NCBI RefSeq assembly: GCF_002160815.1 | Contig: NZ_NFLH01000025.1 | Location: forward strand, 1 to 35,726 | Reading direction: 5' to 3' | DNA length: 35,726 nucleotides | DNA from: Massilimicrobiota sp. An134 | Lineage (GTDB): Bacteria; Bacillota_I; Bacilli_A; Erysipelotrichales; Coprobacillaceae | Translations under genes and position numbers: made by a program | In this document: positions 32,818 through 35,726 of the stretch, piece by piece | How positions within the stretch are numbered: position 1 is the first letter of the stretch | How the letters are laid out: each line of letters opens with the position of its first letter | The notes under the pieces: generated by a model | Databases searched by the model: none | What the model was told of the DNA's origin: nothing | The model's input: the letters and a program-made list of their open reading frames with translations, nothing else

Positions 32818-33078
32818 GTGTATAAGGTTATTGTTTCTGCAGAAGTCAGTATGTTTTTATTAGAAAATAGAATGAGAATCAAAGATGAATTACAGGAAAA
32901 AATAAATGTTTTAAAAGAAAATCCTAGATTATATCCAGTTATTCATAACAATGATATTGTAAGGTCGTTTTATATACGTTCACTAGCTTTTTCGTATATT
33001 ATAGATGATAATAATAAACTAATAACAATTACTGAAGCTGTATTTATTAAATCATCATTAAAATTGAAAGTAAAATAA
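32818..33078 (+). CDS. RelE/ParE-like toxin
   Basis: 86 residues, starting at GTG 32818. MYKVIVSAEVSMFLLE opens as in RelE/ParE toxins, with a helical middle (RIKDELQEKINVLKENPRLYP) and beta strands RSFYIRSLAFSYIIDDNNKLITI that fit the family's sheet. RelE-type toxins cleave mRNA at the ribosome, ParE-type poison gyrase; which applies is not clear. One nucleotide separates it from the antitoxin gene. A weak terminator (GGGGTT/AACTCC, 33086-33105) follows. Confidence 0.65.
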   Translation: MYKVIVSAEVSMFLLENRMRIKDELQEKINVLKENPRLYPVIHNNDIVRSFYIRSLAFSYIIDDNNKLITITEAVFIKSSLKLKVK

Positions 33079-33085
33079 TATGTTA

Positions 33086-33112
33086 GGGGTTGTTTTTTTA
33101 ACTCCTTTTATT
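33086..33112 (+). terminator. Weak terminator after the toxin-antitoxin pair
   Basis: GGGGTT (33086-33091) and AACTCC (33100-33105, one G-T pair) with T-rich sequence after it. Confidence 0.4.
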
Positions 33113-33254
33113 TTTTCTTTTTATATTTAAAAATCAGTAGATATAAAAATATATTATTATTAAAATCAAGATAATAATATGTGAATATATCTGTATATAT
33201 TGAATATGTACGGACAAAAATGCATACTAGGGATAAAATGTGAGGAGATGTAAT

Positions 33255-33494
33255 ATGATGAAAAAAGAAAGAATTGAATTAAGAGTCAGTAAAGAAGAGA
33301 AAAAAATAATGAATGATGCATTAGAAAATGATATGAGCATGATTGATTATATATTGAGATGTGTTAATGCTCAAAGATGCTGTATAAATAATAATAGTAT
33401 AAAGTTAGATAACACAAAAGATATTACCGAATGCATAATGGATTTTGATGATATTGCTAGTAAAAAAATGATGAACGATCAAGACGCATGTTGA
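33255..33494 (+). CDS. Small ribbon-helix-helix-like protein
   Basis: 79 residues. MKKERIELRVSKEEKKIMND and the following hydrophobic helix (MSMIDYILRCV) look like a ribbon-helix-helix DNA-binding protein of the DUF1778/MobC kind. AGGAG sits 7 nt before ATG 33255. It has no partner toxin or mob gene beside it; it lies inside the direct repeats with the toxin-antitoxin pair. The C-terminal half is Asp/Asn/Lys-rich and may be degenerate. Family call is tentative. Confidence 0.5.
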   Translation: MMKKERIELRVSKEEKKIMNDALENDMSMIDYILRCVNAQRCCINNNSIKLDNTKDITECIMDFDDIASKKMMNDQDAC

Positions 33495-33538
33495 AAAGAT
33501 TGGGGGGATTTAGAATGTCTATTATAATTGTGATGAAT

Positions 33539-33585
33539 ATAAATAAGAAGTCATAAACTATGTTTTTTTCTAAATGAGTGTCGTA
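33539..33585 (+). repeat. Direct repeat D, right copy
   Basis: Right copy of the repeat at 32320-32364, with a CT insertion. It is followed by a second TGAGTGTCG, so part of the unit is in tandem here. Confidence 0.8.
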
Positions 33586-33611
33586 TGAGTGTCGCAGGTG
33601 CTTTTAAAATG

Positions 33612-33642
33612 AAAAAAAAGTCCATTTTATCAGACTTTTTTG
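33612..33642. terminator. Bidirectional terminator after tRNA-Glu
   Basis: AAAAGTC-type arm (to 33621) pairs with GACTTTT (from 33633), with runs of A on one side and T on the other, so it can terminate from both strands. It ends the minus-strand tRNA-Glu. Confidence 0.75.
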
Positions 33643-33650
33643 ATTTCTAC

Positions 33651-33726
33651 TGGTAGTCCGTAGGGGTTTCGAACCCCTGAATGCTAGGATGAGAACCTAG
33701 TGTGTTGACCACTTCACCAACGGACC
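33651..33726 (-). tRNA. tRNA-Glu(CTC)
   Basis: 76 nt with CCA on the minus strand. Acceptor GGTCCGT/ACGGACT, anticodon arm CTAGG-TTCTCAT-CCTAG (anticodon CTC, Glu codon GAG), T arm AGGGG-TTCGAAA-CCCCT. Confidence 0.9.
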
Positions 33727-33744
33727 ATTTTTGACTATACTATA

Positions 33745-33772
33745 AGTATAGCACTCTCAAATAAAGTGTAAA
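33745..33772 (-). promoter_or_regulatory. Promoter of tRNA-Glu
   Basis: Minus strand TTTACA (33772-33767), 16 bp, TATACT (33750-33745), 18 nt before the tRNA. Confidence 0.6.
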
Positions 33773-33915
33773 GATTTTTTTGAAATAAATGCAATAAAAT
33801 GATTTATAAAAGTATTAATATAATAGAGATATTTTATTAGAAATAAATATGAAATAAGATTGTGATATATCCATTTGAATGATATAATGAAGTCGAAAAA
33901 TTTTTTGAAATTGTT

Positions 33916-33944
33916 TTGATATTAACGATATAAATGTGTATAAT
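33916..33944 (+). promoter_or_regulatory. Promoter of murA
   Basis: TTGATA (33916-33921), 17 bp, TATAAT (33939-33944), preceded by TGTG (extended -10). The transcript would carry a leader of about 65 nt before the ATG at 34017. Confidence 0.75.
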
Positions 33945-34016
33945 CTCATTAAAAAGAAAAATAGTGTCATAAATATTGATTAGATATATATAAATAAGTA
34001 GAAAGGAAATAAACAC

Positions 34017-35282
34017 ATGGCAGAAGTAATTGCGATTGATGGTGGATATAAATTAAATGGAACAGTAAGAATTAGCGGAGCAAAGAATGCAACAGTAGCA
34101 TTGATTCCGGCAGCAGTTTTGTCAGATGGACCAGTAGAAATATTAGGAGTCCCAGAAATTTCAGATGTTGCAGCTCTAGCAACACTTTTAAGAGAATTAA
34201 AATGTGATGTAGAAATAGATGGAGAACGTATTAAAGTAGATCCAACTCATATGGAAGATATACCTTTAGTAAGTGATGCAGTGAACAAGTTAAGAGCTTC
34301 TTATTATTTTATGGGAGCATTACTAGGAAAATATAAAAGAGTCAAAATTAAAATGCCTGGAGGATGTTATTTAGGACCACGTCCTATTGATCTTCATTTA
34401 AAAGGATTTGAAGCTTTAGGAGCAAAAATCACATATGAAGATGATACGTATTTATTAGAAGCAGAAGAATTAGTAGGAAATTCTATTTATTTAGATTTTG
34501 CTTCTGTTGGAGCAACAATCAACATTATGTTGGCAGCAGTGCATGCTCAAGGAAAAACAGTCATTGAAAATGCAGCGAAAGAACCTGAAATTATTGATGT
34601 TGCCAATTTGCTTACAAAAATGGGAGCAAAAATCAGAGGTGTAGGAACGGATACAATTACGATTGATGGAGTTGATCATTTGAGTGGAACTTTTCATGAA
34701 ATCATTCCTGATCGTATTGAAGCTGGAACATTCTTGATTATTGCTGCAGCGGCGGGTGAAAAGGTTATTGTTCAAAATATTATTCCTCAACACTTAGAAG
34801 CTTTAATTTCAAAGTTAAAAGAAATGGGAATTAAAATGGATGTTGTAGGAGATAGTATTGTTGTTTATGGTCGAGATGATGCTTTAAAACCAGTTAATGT
34901 TAAAACGCAGATTTATCCTGGTTTTGCGACAGATTTACAACAACCTTTAACAACACTTTTAACACAGGCACAGGGTGATTCGCATGTGAAAGAAACAATC
35001 TATATTGAACGTTTTAAACATTGTCCACAGCTTAATAAAATGGGAGCTCATATTGATTTAGAAGAAGCTGCCAGTGTGATTCATGGTCCAACACCATTGC
35101 ATGGAACAAGAGTTGAGGCTACTGATTTAAGATGTGGTGCAGCTTTGGTTATTGCTGGACTTATTGCTGAGGGAAGAACTGAAATTACAAACGTTTATCA
35201 TATTGATCGAGGGTATGATAACATTGATCATAAATTAATTACATTAGGAGCACATATTACAAGATATCATATTGATGAATAA
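34017..35282 (+). CDS. murA: UDP-N-acetylglucosamine 1-carboxyvinyltransferase
   Basis: 421 residues, first committed step of peptidoglycan synthesis: transfer of enolpyruvate from PEP to UDP-GlcNAc. RISGAKNATVALIPAA has the conserved Lys23 and Asn24; MPGGCYLGPRPID has Cys117, the PEP-binding Cys that fosfomycin alkylates, so this copy is predicted sensitive. The later YPGFATDLQQPL and ERFKHCPQLNKMGAHI match the domain-2 active site. GAAAGGAAA precedes the ATG. Gram-positive bacteria commonly have two paralogs; which this is cannot be told. Confidence 0.97.
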   Translation: MAEVIAIDGGYKLNGTVRISGAKNATVALIPAAVLSDGPVEILGVPEISDVAALATLLRELKCDVEIDGERIKVDPTHMEDIPLVSDAVNKLRASYYFMGALLGKYKRVKIKMPGGCYLGPRPIDLHLKGFEALGAKITYEDDTYLLEAEELVGNSIYLDFASVGATINIMLAAVHAQGKTVIENAAKEPEIIDVANLLTKMGAKIRGVGTDTITIDGVDHLSGTFHEIIPDRIEAGTFLIIAAAAGEKVIVQNIIPQHLEALISKLKEMGIKMDVVGDSIVVYGRDDALKPVNVKTQIYPGFATDLQQPLTTLLTQAQGDSHVKETIYIERFKHCPQLNKMGAHIDLEEAASVIHGPTPLHGTRVEATDLRCGAALVIAGLIAEGRTEITNVYHIDRGYDNIDHKLITLGAHITRYHIDE

Positions 35283-35323
35283 AAAATAAAAAAACTATTG
35301 TTTTTATCGTCAAGAAATGATAT

Positions 35324-35329
35324 TATAAT
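35324..35329 (+). promoter_or_regulatory. Possible -10 box of rpmE
   Basis: TATAAT in the gap between murA and rpmE; a good -35 was not found at the right distance. A small hairpin TACTTTGAAGTA follows in the leader. Confidence 0.35.
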
Positions 35330-35383
35330 TGAGCAACTTACTTTGAAGTAGCAAATATTTCAAGGCGGAAGGAGAAATGAAAA

Positions 35384-35587
35384 ATGAAAAAAGGAATTCA
35401 TCCAGATTATAAAAAAGTAAAAGTCGTTTGTACTTCTTGTGGTGCTGAATTTGAAACTGGATCAGTATTAAACGAAATTCGTGTTGATACATGTTCAAAT
35501 TGTCATCCATTCTATACAGGAAAACAAAGATTTGCTAGTGCTGATGGACGTGTAAAAAAATTCAATAAAAAATACGGACTTAAATAA
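35384..35587 (+). CDS. rpmE: 50S ribosomal protein L31
   Basis: 67 residues, zinc-containing type: cysteines 16, 19, 37 and 40 form two CxxC pairs (CTSCG, CSNCH), and the HPFYTGKQ motif is present. It is the zinc-binding paralog, which in many bacteria is replaced by a Cys-less form in zinc starvation; no Zur box could be seen in the leader. AAGGAG lies ahead of the ATG. It is separate from murA. Confidence 0.97.
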   Translation: MKKGIHPDYKKVKVVCTSCGAEFETGSVLNEIRVDTCSNCHPFYTGKQRFASADGRVKKFNKKYGLK

Positions 35588-35621
35588 AAAGAACCTGCTT
35601 ATGCAGGTCAGGCTGTTGACA

Positions 35622-35660
35622 AAGTGGTAGAATTTTTTATTAAATCTACCACTTCTTTTT
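35622..35660 (+). terminator. Terminator after rpmE
   Basis: AAGTGGTAGA (35622-35631) and TCTACCACTT (35645-35654), then a T-rich tail. A smaller ACCTGC/GCAGGT hairpin precedes it at 35593-35608. Confidence 0.8.
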
Positions 35661-35726
35661 ATTTTTTATGCAAATTGATAAATTTGTACTATTTTCCTTA
35701 TATGTCTTTCTTTTTTGTTCGGTGAG

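Noticed and set aside
34491-34793. Minus-strand frame inside murA
   Set aside because: Antisense shadow of a well-supported gene, with no signals of its own.
35616-35643. Promoter TTGACA ... TATTAA after rpmE
   Set aside because: It overlaps the rpmE terminator stem and no gene start is visible downstream within the window.

Overview
The window looks like chromosome from a low-G+C Firmicute of the gut, most likely in the Erysipelotrichia (Coprobacillus/Faecalibacillus-like). This is inferred from the AT-rich host DNA, the AGGAGG and GGTGAT ribosome binding sites, a tRNA-Gln beside gltX, a choloylglycine-hydrolase family enzyme, and a murE with the DNPR motif. No database search was run, so the taxon is an inference.

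Layout. (1) 1-4100: accessory DNA. It holds a CPBP-family membrane protease and then a decayed conjugative or mobilizable element. The element has a tyrosine-integrase C-terminal fragment abutting a relaxase C-terminal fragment, followed by an intact cargo run of PadR regulator, alpha/beta hydrolase and Cys-rich KTR protein, and a tnpV gene. (2) 4200-6870: two defence- or toxin-like genes, a DUF1016/YhcG nuclease pseudogene and a RhuM-Fic protein. They are separated by a 76-nt repeat that contains a covarying hairpin. (3) 6875-15718: a roughly 8-kb minus-strand redox cluster of ten genes: three aldo/keto reductases, an SDR broken by one stop codon, flavin reductase, FMN reductase, a lipoprotein flavodoxin, a lipoprotein esterase, a DUF4405 membrane protein and a RibD-C reductase. 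It is transcribed away from a divergent LysR gene. (4) 15734-20099: a coupled plus-strand run of DUF885 lipoprotein, HD hydrolase pseudogene, HAD phosphatase and MATE exporter. (5) 20168-27698: amidase, a tRNA-Ile/Ile/Ala cluster, a bile-salt-hydrolase-family enzyme, a CmpB-type membrane protein, an EIIC_2 permease, murE, a polysaccharide deacetylase and an unknown gene. (6) 27782-31877: a GH1 6-phospho-beta-glycosidase, a LacI regulator, and gltX divergent from tRNA-Gln. (7) 31914-33640: a decayed non-coding stretch, then a small toxin-antitoxin/RHH island bracketed by a 45-47 bp direct repeat. (8) 33651-35726: tRNA-Glu, murA and rpmE.

The most notable patterns are these. The repeat-separated DUF1016 and RhuM-Fic modules share an element whose arms changed in a compensating way. 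Three genes carry only in-frame nonsense codons, six in all, with no frameshift. A near-perfect hairpin serves both as the murE-downstream terminator-like element and as a fold over the start region of the next gene. The three-reductase redox cluster, with exported flavodoxin and esterase lipoproteins, may be one LysR-controlled regulon.

Host functions are mostly cell wall (murE, murA, amidase, deacetylase), translation (gltX, rpmE, five tRNAs), sugar use and redox or xenobiotic chemistry. The plain housekeeping stretches look ordinary.
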